A stretch of DNA of 64,000 nt from Arcobacter sp. CECT 8986 (GTDB lineage: Bacteria; Campylobacterota; Campylobacteria; Campylobacterales; Arcobacteraceae): positions 421,159 through 485,158 of the forward strand of contig NZ_PDKG01000002.1 of the NCBI RefSeq assembly GCF_004116725.1. The letters run 5' to 3'. Numbering within the stretch: position 1 is the stretch's first letter; every line of letters starts with the position of its first letter. This document shows, one piece after another, positions 34,239 to 42,294 of the stretch. The notes beneath the pieces were generated by a model. That model searched no databases and was not told where the DNA came from. It saw nothing but the letters and a program-made list of their open reading frames with translations. The translations under genes and the position numbers were made by a program.

Positions 34239-34960
34239 AACTCTGTCATATAAGTTCGATAAAGCAAAGGCACAAGATTTTTTTGAAGTTTTTCATTTTT
34301 TCTTGATTGAATACTAACTGATTTAAAAAATTTATTCCAAAGTTTTTTAAACTTCTCTTCATCTTTTGATAAAGTAGGTTCTTCAAATGAAGCAACATTT
34401 TGTACACCAATAAATTCATCATTTTTAATAAATGCTAGCTTTCTATTTATATCATGTATTATATATTTTTGATTGTTTAATCTTTTATAGAAGTGTTTAC
34501 CAAGAAAATAACAAAGATTATAATTACTTTCAAGTTTTGCATATAAAGTATTATCTTCAAGCTCTTCAAATCTTAGAAAACCAGTCATTTTATGGTTTGC
34601 ACTAAATAGTTTTTTTTCTAAATTTTGAATATAAAATATTGAACTATTATTGATATTTTTTAACTGATTTATATCTTTAAATCCTATTATTATAAAGTTT
34701 AGTAAATGTAGTTCAAAATCTTCTTTGTCACACATAAATATATTTAATATAGTTTGAAAATGTTTAGAAGGGAAGTTTTGTTTTAGTGCTTTAAGTACTT
34801 TTTGGGATTTTACTTCATCTATTTTTATATGAAAAACTTCTTCAAGTATTAGTTCTTGAGGTATTTTAGATACTATTTTAGTAGGTTTTAATTTTTTATA
34901 ATAAACTTCATAAACTAATGTTAAAAAACTTTCAAAACTTTTATCATATACTAAAATCAT
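34229..34960 (-). CDS. TIGR03915-type putative DNA repair protein
   Basis: This 243-residue protein matches the TIGR03915 family (DUF4130), a partner of radical-SAM DNA-repair proteins. It opens ILVYDKSFESFLTLVYEVYY. Later blocks are MTGFLRFEELEDNTLYAKLE, LGKHFYKRLNNQKYIIHDINRKLAF (split) and KLWNKFFKSVSIQSRKNEKLQKN (split). It begins with an ATGA overlap at the end of the radical-SAM gene, and the two always pair in genomes I know of. The pair is predicted to act on damaged DNA; chemistry is unproved. Its end overlaps the convergent hypothetical gene by 10 bp. Confidence 0.85.
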   Translation of the reverse strand: MILVYDKSFESFLTLVYEVYYKKLKPTKIVSKIPQELILEEVFHIKIDEVKSQKVLKALKQNFPSKHFQTILNIFMCDKEDFELHLLNFIIIGFKDINQLKNINNSSIFYIQNLEKKLFSANHKMTGFLRFEELEDNTLYAKLESNYNLCYFLGKHFYKRLNNQKYIIHDINRKLAFIKNDEFIGVQNVASFEEPTLSKDEEKFKKLWNKFFKSVSIQSRKNEKLQKNLVPLLYRTYMTEFQS

Positions 34961-36198
34961 AATTCACCTGTTATTGCACTATAATCCATATCAAATAGTG
35001 ATGGCTGAATTATCTTTTTTTTAGGTGGTTGGATAATTGCTTGTTTTATTGTATCTGTGGCAAAAGATACTTTACTATTATATTTGCCCTTGCAAGTTAT
35101 AAAATATTGTGCTCTTTTTAGTGAGATTTTTAATTTTTTTAAATCATCAAAATCTAAACTTTTAAATCTTCTTGCTTTTAGTATTTTGAAAACACCTCTT
35201 ACTCCAATACCTGGTATTCTAAGAAGTTCATCTTTACTAGCTTTGTTTATTTCCATTGGAAAGTAGTTTAAGTTTTGTAAAGCCCATGAAGTTTTTGGGT
35301 CTACTTCTTCATCTAAATTTGAAACTTCATCACTTAATATCTCATCATAAGTAAAATCATAAAATCTCAAAAGCCAATCAGCTTGATATAATCTATGCTC
35401 TCTTAATAAAGGTGGCTTATTTACTACTGATGGAAGGTTCTTATCGTCATTTACTGGAATATATGCACTATAATATACTCTTTTTAAAAGTGCTTTATCA
35501 TATAAAACTGAACTAAGTTTTAAAATATCTTTATCACTTTCAGGTGTTGCACCAACTATTAATTGAGTACTCATTCCTATTGGTTTTATATCTTTTTCTA
35601 AGCTTATATCTCTTGCATATTTTAAAGGTTGTAAAATCTTTTGCTTAGTTTTATTTGGTGCTAGTAGTTTTAGTGATTTGTCACTTGGTAATTCAATATT
35701 TGAACTAACTCTATTTGCTAAAGCTACAACTTCACCAATTAGTCTATCATCAGCACCAGGAATTAGTTTCACATGGATATAACCATTAAAACGGTATTCA
35801 AATCTTAGTATTTTTAAAGCTCTTAATATCAAAAGCATAGTATGGTCTTCATTTTCTATAATTCCAGAACTTAAAAATAGACCTTCAATATAGTTTCTTT
35901 TATAAAAATTGATTGTAATATCTGCAAGTTGTCTAGGAGAAAATGCTGCTCTTTTTATATCATTGCTTTTTCTATTTATACAATATGCACAATCATATAT
36001 ACAAAAGTTAGTAAGCAGTACTTTTAGTAAAGATACACATCTTCCATCAGCTGTGAAAGTATGGCAAATACCACTATTGTGAGTTGCACCTAACTCTCCA
36101 GTTTTATGATTATTATCACTTCCACTAGAACTACAACTTACATCATACTTGGCACTATCTGCTAAAATTTGCATTTTCTCATAAATATCTTTTTTCAT
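34957..36198 (-). CDS. TIGR03916-type radical-SAM putative DNA repair protein
   Basis: This 413-residue radical-SAM protein has the cluster motif NFCIYDCAYCINR (CxxxCxxC; the three ligand cysteines). The N-terminal part is CSSSGSDN with GICHTFTADGRCVSLLKVLLTNFC (split). A C-terminal helix-hairpin-helix is at about residues 330-370, in KASKDELLRIPGIGVRGVFKILKARR (split), a DNA-binding feature. It is the standard partner of the following TIGR03915 gene (4-bp overlap). It lies 41 bp downstream of a cryptochrome-like gene on the same strand, so light- or damage-related co-expression is possible. Confidence 0.88.
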   Translation of the reverse strand: MKKDIYEKMQILADSAKYDVSCSSSGSDNNHKTGELGATHNSGICHTFTADGRCVSLLKVLLTNFCIYDCAYCINRKSNDIKRAAFSPRQLADITINFYKRNYIEGLFLSSGIIENEDHTMLLILRALKILRFEYRFNGYIHVKLIPGADDRLIGEVVALANRVSSNIELPSDKSLKLLAPNKTKQKILQPLKYARDISLEKDIKPIGMSTQLIVGATPESDKDILKLSSVLYDKALLKRVYYSAYIPVNDDKNLPSVVNKPPLLREHRLYQADWLLRFYDFTYDEILSDEVSNLDEEVDPKTSWALQNLNYFPMEINKASKDELLRIPGIGVRGVFKILKARRFKSLDFDDLKKLKISLKRAQYFITCKGKYNSKVSFATDTIKQAIIQPPKKKIIQPSLFDMDYSAITGEL

Positions 36199-36239
36199 AA
36201 TTATATTTTATAAAAATTTGGAATGAAACTAAAAAAATA

Positions 36240-37634
36240 TTACACTTTGCAATGTATATTTTCAAGATACTCTTTTGCTATATTTAGATGGTTTTGAAGT
36301 TTATCTTTTGGCATCTTTTCAAGTAAAGAAATTTGCATTTTCATTCTTGGATTTTCTTTAAATAACTCTTGATATTTATATAAGAAGTTCCAATATAAAG
36401 CATCTAAAATAGCACACCAATTTTCTTTTTTTGAATAATCACTCATTTTTATTAGATAGTTTGAACTACAAATATATGGTTTTGTAGTAATAGTTCCACC
36501 ATCACTATATCCACTCATTGCATATACATTACCTACCATTACCCAATCATAAGCATCAATAAAATTTTGCATAAAATATTTATATATTTCATTTGGATGT
36601 ATCTGTAATAAAACAAAAATGTTTCCCAAAATCATAAGTCTTTCTATATGATGAGCATATGATGTTTTATTTACTTTTTTTATTACATCATCTAATATTG
36701 AGATTTTACTATTTGCTTTCAGTATTGCTTTGGGCATTGAATTAGTAAAGTTAAAAAAGTTAGAGTTTCTAAGTTTTACTCCATCATCTTGATAAATTCG
36801 AAGCATAAACTCTCTCCAACCTATTATTTGTCTAATAAATCCTTCTTTAGAATTATAAGCAACTGGTGCGTTTATAATAGTTTGTATTACATAATTTAAA
36901 TCTAATATTCCAATATTTAAACTACTTGAAATATTTGAGTGAAATAGATATTCAAAACCCTCTTTTTTTGTTATGGCATCTTGATAATCACCAAACTTTT
37001 CAAATTTCTCTTTTATAAAGTAATCAAATTGAATTTTTGCTTCTTGAAAAGTGATAGGGTAATTAAAACTATCAATTTCTCCAACAGAAACAAACTTTTT
37101 ACAATACTGCTTTGCTTCATTTATATAACTATTTTCAAAAGATAAAGTAGCAGGCATAAATATATCTTTTGGCAACTTTTTTCTATTAAGAGAATCAAAA
37201 CTATATTTTCCAAATAAAGGTTTGCCTTTATTCATAAATATATTTAACTCTTTTCTTCTATTAATATAAAAACTATGCAAAAATTTACTTTTATCTTCAA
37301 CATTTAAAAAATTAGGATTTTTAATAATATATATTTTTGTAAAGTTATTATGAATCTTCTTTTCTAAATAGTTATCAAAAACTTCATAAAAATATATATT
37401 TTCATCTTTGTATTTTTCTAAGTAACTTTCATCTTCATAATATTCAACATCAATACTATTTTTTAGTAAATATTGTTCATAAAACTTCATACTTGCTCTG
37501 TGCAATACTAACTTTTGAATATGAAATTTGTATTGAGTGAAAAATAGAGGCTCTTCTATTAGAAGAACCTTTTTATCTTTTAATATATCTATATTTTCAA
37601 ATAGTTGATGTGGATAAATTAAAAAGTATTTCAT
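36240..37634 (-). CDS. Cryptochrome/photolyase-related protein (DPRP/FeS-BCP clade) lacking Fe-S ligands
   Basis: This 464-residue protein belongs to the deoxyribodipyrimidine-photolyase-related (FeS-BCP/CryPro) clade: an N-terminal Rossmann-like region (YPHQLFENIDILKDKKVLLIEE split), then the FAD-domain blocks REFMLRIYQ, TSYAHHIERLMILGN, DAYDWVMVGNVYAMSGYSDGG, TKPYICSSNYLIKMSDY and ALYWNFLYKY. Normal members have a CxxC and a third cysteine between MSDY and ALYW that bind a 4Fe-4S cluster. Here that stretch is short (SKKENWCAILD) with one cysteine, so the cluster appears lost. It overlaps the upstream EAL gene by 4 bp. A (6-4) photolyase or light/redox signalling role remains open. Confidence 0.82.
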   Translation of the reverse strand: MKYFLIYPHQLFENIDILKDKKVLLIEEPLFFTQYKFHIQKLVLHRASMKFYEQYLLKNSIDVEYYEDESYLEKYKDENIYFYEVFDNYLEKKIHNNFTKIYIIKNPNFLNVEDKSKFLHSFYINRRKELNIFMNKGKPLFGKYSFDSLNRKKLPKDIFMPATLSFENSYINEAKQYCKKFVSVGEIDSFNYPITFQEAKIQFDYFIKEKFEKFGDYQDAITKKEGFEYLFHSNISSSLNIGILDLNYVIQTIINAPVAYNSKEGFIRQIIGWREFMLRIYQDDGVKLRNSNFFNFTNSMPKAILKANSKISILDDVIKKVNKTSYAHHIERLMILGNIFVLLQIHPNEIYKYFMQNFIDAYDWVMVGNVYAMSGYSDGGTITTKPYICSSNYLIKMSDYSKKENWCAILDALYWNFLYKYQELFKENPRMKMQISLLEKMPKDKLQNHLNIAKEYLENIHCKV

Positions 37635-38686
37635 AATTGTCTAATTATCTCAGCACTTGGTTTTGCAAAATAGTATCCTTGCGCATAATCAAGTCCAATA
37701 CTTTTCAGTGTTGCAAGTTCATAAGGTGTTTCAACTCCTTCTGCTAGTATTTTTATATCATTTTCCATAGCAAGGATTCTTAGTGCTTTATATACAGAAC
37801 GTTTCATCTCATCTTGGTCGATATTTGTTATGATATTTCTATCTACTTTTATAATATCTGGCTTCAAATCAATTATCATATTTAAAGATGAATATCCTTC
37901 TCCCACATCATCAAGTGCAATTAAAAAGCCTTGTTCTCTATAATAGTTTAAAATAGTTTTCAGGTGTTCAACATCTTTTATTTTCTGTGTTTCAACAACT
38001 TCAAAAACAATATTTTTAGGGTCAAATTCAAGTTGCTTTGCCCATTTTACAGTAGATGCAAGACAAAATTTCGGATCATAAATAGTTGTAGGAATAAAGT
38101 TTATAAATACTTTTGCATCAACTTTTTTTACAGCAGTTGTTTTTAAAGCATTTTCTCTACATAATCTATCAAAATTAAAATCCATATCATTTCTTGCAGA
38201 CTTTTCAAATAGAACATCAGGATAAACCAAATCACCATTTGGCATAACTCCTCTTACAAGTGCTTCATAACCAAATATCTTTTCATTATGAATATCTATT
38301 ATTGGCTGAAAGTGAGAAGTGATACTTTTATTTTCCAAAATATCAAAGAAAGTCTTGTCTTCTATGAAGTTTAGATATTTTTCCAAAGGTTTTGCATACA
38401 AAATTGTATTTAGTGAAAGTTTGTGCTTTTCATTTTCAATATAGACTTTTATCTCATTTAGCTCAAGTGTATTAAAATATAGTTTTATTGCATCAATATT
38501 CTCTTCAAAAAATAGTTTTGGATTCTCTTTTTCTATGGATATCATATTTTCAGATAATTTAGTTTCAAGTTTTAATTTATCAAAGAAAATTGATAGTTTT
38601 CTAGTTAACTCAGGAACAAGAGAAATAAAGTGAATATTACTTCTTTGTTGACATATACTAAATTTTTGTTTACATTTGCATTCCAT
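37631..38686 (-). CDS. EAL-domain cyclic-di-GMP phosphodiesterase
   Basis: This 351-residue protein has a short cysteine-bearing N-terminus (C3, C5, C12), an uncharacterised region to about residue 115 and a C-terminal EAL domain. E141-A-L is in YEALVRG. Catalytic and metal residues are all visible: NFIPTTIYDP, VFEVVET, IALDDVGEGYSSL (DD), DIIKVDRNI (K) and ILAEGVET, then YAQGYYFAKP (Q). It should hydrolyse c-di-GMP to pGpG. It is coupled by a 4-bp overlap to the cryptochrome-like gene, suggesting light- or redox-linked c-di-GMP control. Its ribosome-binding site lies in a long hairpin. Confidence 0.88.
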   Translation of the reverse strand: MECKCKQKFSICQQRSNIHFISLVPELTRKLSIFFDKLKLETKLSENMISIEKENPKLFFEENIDAIKLYFNTLELNEIKVYIENEKHKLSLNTILYAKPLEKYLNFIEDKTFFDILENKSITSHFQPIIDIHNEKIFGYEALVRGVMPNGDLVYPDVLFEKSARNDMDFNFDRLCRENALKTTAVKKVDAKVFINFIPTTIYDPKFCLASTVKWAKQLEFDPKNIVFEVVETQKIKDVEHLKTILNYYREQGFLIALDDVGEGYSSLNMIIDLKPDIIKVDRNIITNIDQDEMKRSVYKALRILAMENDIKILAEGVETPYELATLKSIGLDYAQGYYFAKPSAEIIRQL

Positions 38687-38735
38687 ATGAAAATCCTTTT
38701 ATTATTATAAATAACAGTTTATAGGATTTTCATAT
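38685..38735 (-). promoter_or_regulatory. Hairpin masking the ribosome-binding site of the EAL gene
   Basis: On the minus strand ATATGAAAATCCT (38735-38723) pairs perfectly with AGGATTTTCATAT (38697-38685) across a 25-nt AT-rich loop. The second arm contains the AGGA Shine-Dalgarno sequence and the AT of the start ATG (38686). In RNA this would block translation until opened; as DNA it is a 13-bp palindrome that could also bind a dimeric regulator. Confidence 0.6.
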
Positions 38736-38752
38736 AAGTTTGTAGGTATTTT

Positions 38753-39601
38753 TTATTCTTTTATTTTTACTTTACAACTAAGATTTGCTAATCCACAAGA
38801 GTACATACTACTTGATACAATTCCATCTACTTGTAGTTTTGCATACTCTTTAACATTTGATAAGTTTATTCCACCAGCAACTAATATTTTAGTATTTTTA
38901 TTTATTTTATTTTTTTGTTCAATAATCTTTTTTGTAGTATCTAAATCCATCTTATCTAATTGTAATACATCAACTTTTTTTTCAAGTAATTTGATACTAT
39001 CTTCATAAGTTTTTGATTCTACTACTACTTTTTTTTCTGGGAGTCTATTTTTGATTTTATTTATCTCTTCATAAAATTTTTCATCATTTTTATAAATAGT
39101 TCTATGATAATCAAAAAGTAAAATAGATTCACTAAGTCCTAATCTATGAGGAAGTGCACCTGCACATAAAATAGATTTTATACATAATCTTTTTGCAAAA
39201 GGAATAGTTTTTCTTGTTGTTAATAGCTCACAGTTTTTATTTACATCATTTATTTCATTTATCATATTATTTGTATATGTTGACATCTTGCAGCTATATT
39301 CAAGTAGCATTTGAGCTAATTTCATACTTTTTTGTATATCTTCGTAGCTACCTTTTATTTTTAAAATTGTTTCATCTTTTTTTATTTTAGTACCAGATGA
39401 AGCATTTTTTTTTACTTTGCATCCTAAAATTTCAGTAATTCTTGATGCTTCTTCACTACAAGAGACTAATATATCTTCTCTTGTAAATATTTCAGCAGTT
39501 ACTTTTATATTTTTAGCATTTTGCATATGAGTTGTAAAATCAAAATATGGTAAATCCTCTTTTATATAGTTTTCCAACTCACTATCTGTTAAATTAAACA
39601 T
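38753..39601 (-). CDS. modD: ModD, nicotinate-nucleotide pyrophosphorylase-like protein
   Basis: This 282-residue protein is ModD, homologous to quinolinate phosphoribosyltransferase (NadC) but found with molybdate transport genes. LPYFDFTTHMQ near the start, GCKVKKNASSGTKIKKDE, LLTTRKTIPFAKRLCIKSILCAGALPHRLGLSESILLF (split) and the closing VAGGINLSNVKEYAKLQVDGIVSSSMY (split) match the QPRTase barrel. The molybdenum-related role is unknown; the substrate may be a modified nucleotide or a pterin ring. It starts 8 bp after modC and is the last gene of the mod operon. The EAL gene follows 66 bp later. Confidence 0.85.
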   Translation of the reverse strand: MFNLTDSELENYIKEDLPYFDFTTHMQNAKNIKVTAEIFTREDILVSCSEEASRITEILGCKVKKNASSGTKIKKDETILKIKGSYEDIQKSMKLAQMLLEYSCKMSTYTNNMINEINDVNKNCELLTTRKTIPFAKRLCIKSILCAGALPHRLGLSESILLFDYHRTIYKNDEKFYEEINKIKNRLPEKKVVVESKTYEDSIKLLEKKVDVLQLDKMDLDTTKKIIEQKNKINKNTKILVAGGINLSNVKEYAKLQVDGIVSSSMYSCGLANLSCKVKIKE

Positions 39602-39609
39602 TCTTATCC

Positions 39610-40461
39610 TTATAAAGAAATAGTAGGCGTAAAAGCTTTTGTACTTACTCTTACTTTTGAACCAACTTCTAATATTTTTGCTTCATCTTCACTTAGCACA
39701 ACTTCTACTAATTGTTGTCCTATTGATATAATTGCCACATAAATCACATCAACTTTAACAATATCTAAAAGTTCACCCTCAAATGAAAACTTTGCACTTC
39801 CTGATGTTTTTAGTAATACATCTTTTGCTTTTCCCTCTTTTATAACTAAGCCATTTTGCATAACAATAACTTTGTTACTTAGTCTATAAATCTCACTTGG
39901 GTCATGACTTACCATAATAGTAGTAGTTTTGAATTTTTTATGTAGTGTTAATATCTCATCTTGAAGTTTTGTTCTAATTGCAGGGTCTAGTGCAGATAAA
40001 GGCTCATCCATCAAAAGAAGTTTTGGTTTATTCATCAAAGCTCTACATAAACTAACTCTTTGTTTTTGTCCTCCACTTAAAGTTGTGACATTTCTATCTT
40101 TTAATTTTGTAAGTTCTGTAAGTTCTAGTAGTTCTAAAGCTAGTTCTTTATCTTTATTTACAAAAAGTAGATTTTCAATTACACTCATATTTGAAAATAG
40201 TGCATAATCTTGAAAAACAAAACCAATTTGTCTTTTTTGTACAGGAAGAAAGTGTTTATCATCTTGCCATACTTTTCCACTTACATTTATATTGCTAGTT
40301 GATTCTTCTAATCCAGCAAGTATTCGAAGTAGGGTAGTTTTACCACTTCCACTAAGACCTGTTAATGCTACAAAATCACCTTCATTTATCTGTAAATTTA
40401 CATCAAGGTTCATTTTCCCTATTGAACCAATTAACTCTTTTTTTACATCAATTTTTATCAT
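39610..40461 (-). CDS. modC: Molybdate ABC transporter ATPase ModC
   Basis: This 283-residue ATPase has Walker A GLSGSGKTT (about residues 34-42), the Q-loop FVFQDYALF, signature LSGGQKQRVSLCRAL, Walker B LLLMDEPLSALDP and the switch histidine in VSHDPSEIYRL. The C-terminal 60 residues form one TOBE domain that may bind oxyanion for feedback. It powers molybdate uptake with ModB and ModA. Its start overlaps modB by 4 bp. ModC is shorter than the 350-residue E. coli protein but complete for this clade. Confidence 0.92.
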   Translation of the reverse strand: MIKIDVKKELIGSIGKMNLDVNLQINEGDFVALTGLSGSGKTTLLRILAGLEESTSNINVSGKVWQDDKHFLPVQKRQIGFVFQDYALFSNMSVIENLLFVNKDKELALELLELTELTKLKDRNVTTLSGGQKQRVSLCRALMNKPKLLLMDEPLSALDPAIRTKLQDEILTLHKKFKTTTIMVSHDPSEIYRLSNKVIVMQNGLVIKEGKAKDVLLKTSGSAKFSFEGELLDIVKVDVIYVAIISIGQQLVEVVLSEDEAKILEVGSKVRVSTKAFTPTISL

Positions 40462-41147
40462 AAAAAACTCTTTTTTTGTTTTTGATTAAAAATGTATACG
40501 CTAAGAAGTACAAGAAAACTAATAACAAGCATAATTGCACTATAAATATGAGCACTTTTATAATCCATAATTTCAACAAATTCATAAATTGCAACCGATG
40601 CAACTTTTGTTTGCTCTGGAATACTTCCTCCAACCATTAAAACTACTCCAAACTCTCCAACTGTATGAGCAAAAGTAACAATCAAAGCTGTTAGTAGTGA
40701 TGGTTTTATATTAGGAATAGCAACTTTTAAGACTGTTTGTGTTTTACTTTTTCCACTAATTAAACTAGCTTCAATCATATTTTTATTAAGACTTTCAAAT
40801 CCACTTTGTAAAGGTTGAACCATGAAAGGTAGACTATAAATACAACTTGCTATTACTAATCCTGAAAAGTTAAAAACTAATTGTATGTCAAAATAATCTT
40901 GAAAAAATTGTCCTAAAAATGAGTTTTGAGATAGACTATACAAAATATAAAATCCTAAAACTGAAGGAGGCAAAACTAAAGGCAATGCTGTAATTGCTTC
41001 TAAAATTGGTTTAACTCTTGATTTTGTTTGAGATAAATACCAACTAAGAGGCATAGAGATAAGAAAAAGTATAATTGTAGTAATTAAAGCCAATTTAAAA
41101 GAGAGTATAAAAGGCTTAAACTCTATATTTGAAAGTAATTCAATCAT
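40458..41147 (-). CDS. modB: Molybdate ABC transporter permease ModB
   Basis: This 229-residue inner-membrane permease has about five to six helices and the EAA-like loop ASLISGKSKTQTVLKVAIPNIKPSLLTA (split), where ModC docks. ITALPLVLPPSVLGFYILY and GEFGVVLMVGGSIPEQTKVASVAIYEFVE (split) are characteristic ModB segments. It overlaps the mop-like gene and modC by 4 bp each. Confidence 0.92.
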   Translation of the reverse strand: MIELLSNIEFKPFILSFKLALITTIILFLISMPLSWYLSQTKSRVKPILEAITALPLVLPPSVLGFYILYSLSQNSFLGQFFQDYFDIQLVFNFSGLVIASCIYSLPFMVQPLQSGFESLNKNMIEASLISGKSKTQTVLKVAIPNIKPSLLTALIVTFAHTVGEFGVVLMVGGSIPEQTKVASVAIYEFVEIMDYKSAHIYSAIMLVISFLVLLSVYIFNQKQKKSFL

Positions 41148-41539
41148 ATAACTACCTCTTTTATTGAAAGTTCACTTGCTTTAAAAATAGCATTTACATT
41201 ATCATCTAATGCAAGATTCATTCTTTTTGCTGATTTTGAAGTGATAATACTTGTAAAGATAGTGTTTTTATGTTGTAATCTTATACTAGTAAGTAGTTTT
41301 CCAATCTCTAAATCCATAATTTTGCATGCAATAGAGTTAGCAAGGCTAATTTGACCTTGAAACTCTTTTGCTACTGCAATATTAGAAGCTTTTACTGTTA
41401 ATATAACATTTGTACCAATACCAACATTATGTAAATCTAAACTCATCATAGATAATGTAATATCATAAAATTTAAACTCTACAATATTCAAATTATCTAA
41501 TGTATCAATTTTAGATACAGTAGCTTCTAAATTATTCAT
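41144..41539 (-). CDS. Di-TOBE molybdopterin-binding protein (ModG/Mop-like)
   Basis: This 131-residue protein contains two tandem TOBE (Mop) domains, about residues 1-68 and 69-131; the second is GQISLANSIACKIMDLEIGK, then ITSKSAKRMNLALDDNVNAIFKASEL (split). ModG-type proteins store or deliver molybdate or tungstate in the cytoplasm. Its position between modA and modB, with 4-bp overlaps both sides, makes it an integral part of this operon rather than a stray TOBE fragment of ModE. Confidence 0.85.
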   Translation of the reverse strand: MNNLEATVSKIDTLDNLNIVEFKFYDITLSMMSLDLHNVGIGTNVILTVKASNIAVAKEFQGQISLANSIACKIMDLEIGKLLTSIRLQHKNTIFTSIITSKSAKRMNLALDDNVNAIFKASELSIKEVVI

Positions 41540-42285
41540 GGTACTAAATATCCGAAATCTTCAAATATTTTTTTTGCTTTTTTACTTAAAATAAAGCTGT
41601 AAAAAGCACTTGCTTCACTATTTTTCTCAGCTTTTTTTAGTAAAACAATACCTTGATTTATTGGAGTATAAAGTTTACTATTTACTGTATACCAATTTAT
41701 ACCTTCTTTATACTCTTTCATTTTTGGTGAATATAAAGATGATTTTGCAATAAATCCTACATCAGCTGCTGTTAATGCATAAGTTACTGTTTGAGAAATT
41801 GATTCTGCATATATTAGTTTACTTTTTACACCTTCATAAACTTTTGCATTTTTCATAGCTTCAACACTAGCTGTACCATAAGGTGCAGTTTTTGGATTTG
41901 CTATTGCAATTTTTTTAAAGTTAGGATTTGTAATAAAGTTAATACCTTTAGTAAAATCTTGTTTTTTAGCACTTAAATATGCTAAAGACCCTTGTGCATA
42001 AACAAGTGGTCTTGTCACTGCTAAATCTTCTTTATATAAAGCATTTGGATACTTCATATTAGCAGCCATAAACACATCATATGGAGCACCATTTCTAATT
42101 TGTGCAGTTAACTTTCCACTGCTTGTTAGCGTTACATTTACTTTTGTATCTGGATAAAGCTTATTGAACTCTTTTTTCAAGTCGTCAATTGCATACGATA
42201 CATTTGCCGCAACTGCAATGTTTAGTGTGCCTGCTAAAAGGCTACTTGCACAAATAATGCTACCAATAATAATCTTCTTTAACAT
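41536..42285 (-). CDS. modA: Molybdate-binding periplasmic protein ModA
   Basis: This 249-residue binding protein has a signal peptide (IIIGSIICASSLLAGTLN), then the ModA profile: LNIAVAANVSYAIDDLKKEFNKLYP (split), TLTSSGKLTAQIRNGAPYDVFMAANM (split), and IANPKTAPYGTASVEAM in the middle. GFIAKSSLYSPKM and the last helix with KIFEDFGY close it. It captures molybdate, or tungstate, in the periplasm for ModB/ModC. It follows modE by 9 bp. Confidence 0.92.
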   Translation of the reverse strand: MLKKIIIGSIICASSLLAGTLNIAVAANVSYAIDDLKKEFNKLYPDTKVNVTLTSSGKLTAQIRNGAPYDVFMAANMKYPNALYKEDLAVTRPLVYAQGSLAYLSAKKQDFTKGINFITNPNFKKIAIANPKTAPYGTASVEAMKNAKVYEGVKSKLIYAESISQTVTYALTAADVGFIAKSSLYSPKMKEYKEGINWYTVNSKLYTPINQGIVLLKKAEKNSEASAFYSFILSKKAKKIFEDFGYLVP

Positions 42286-42294
42286 TTGAACTCC

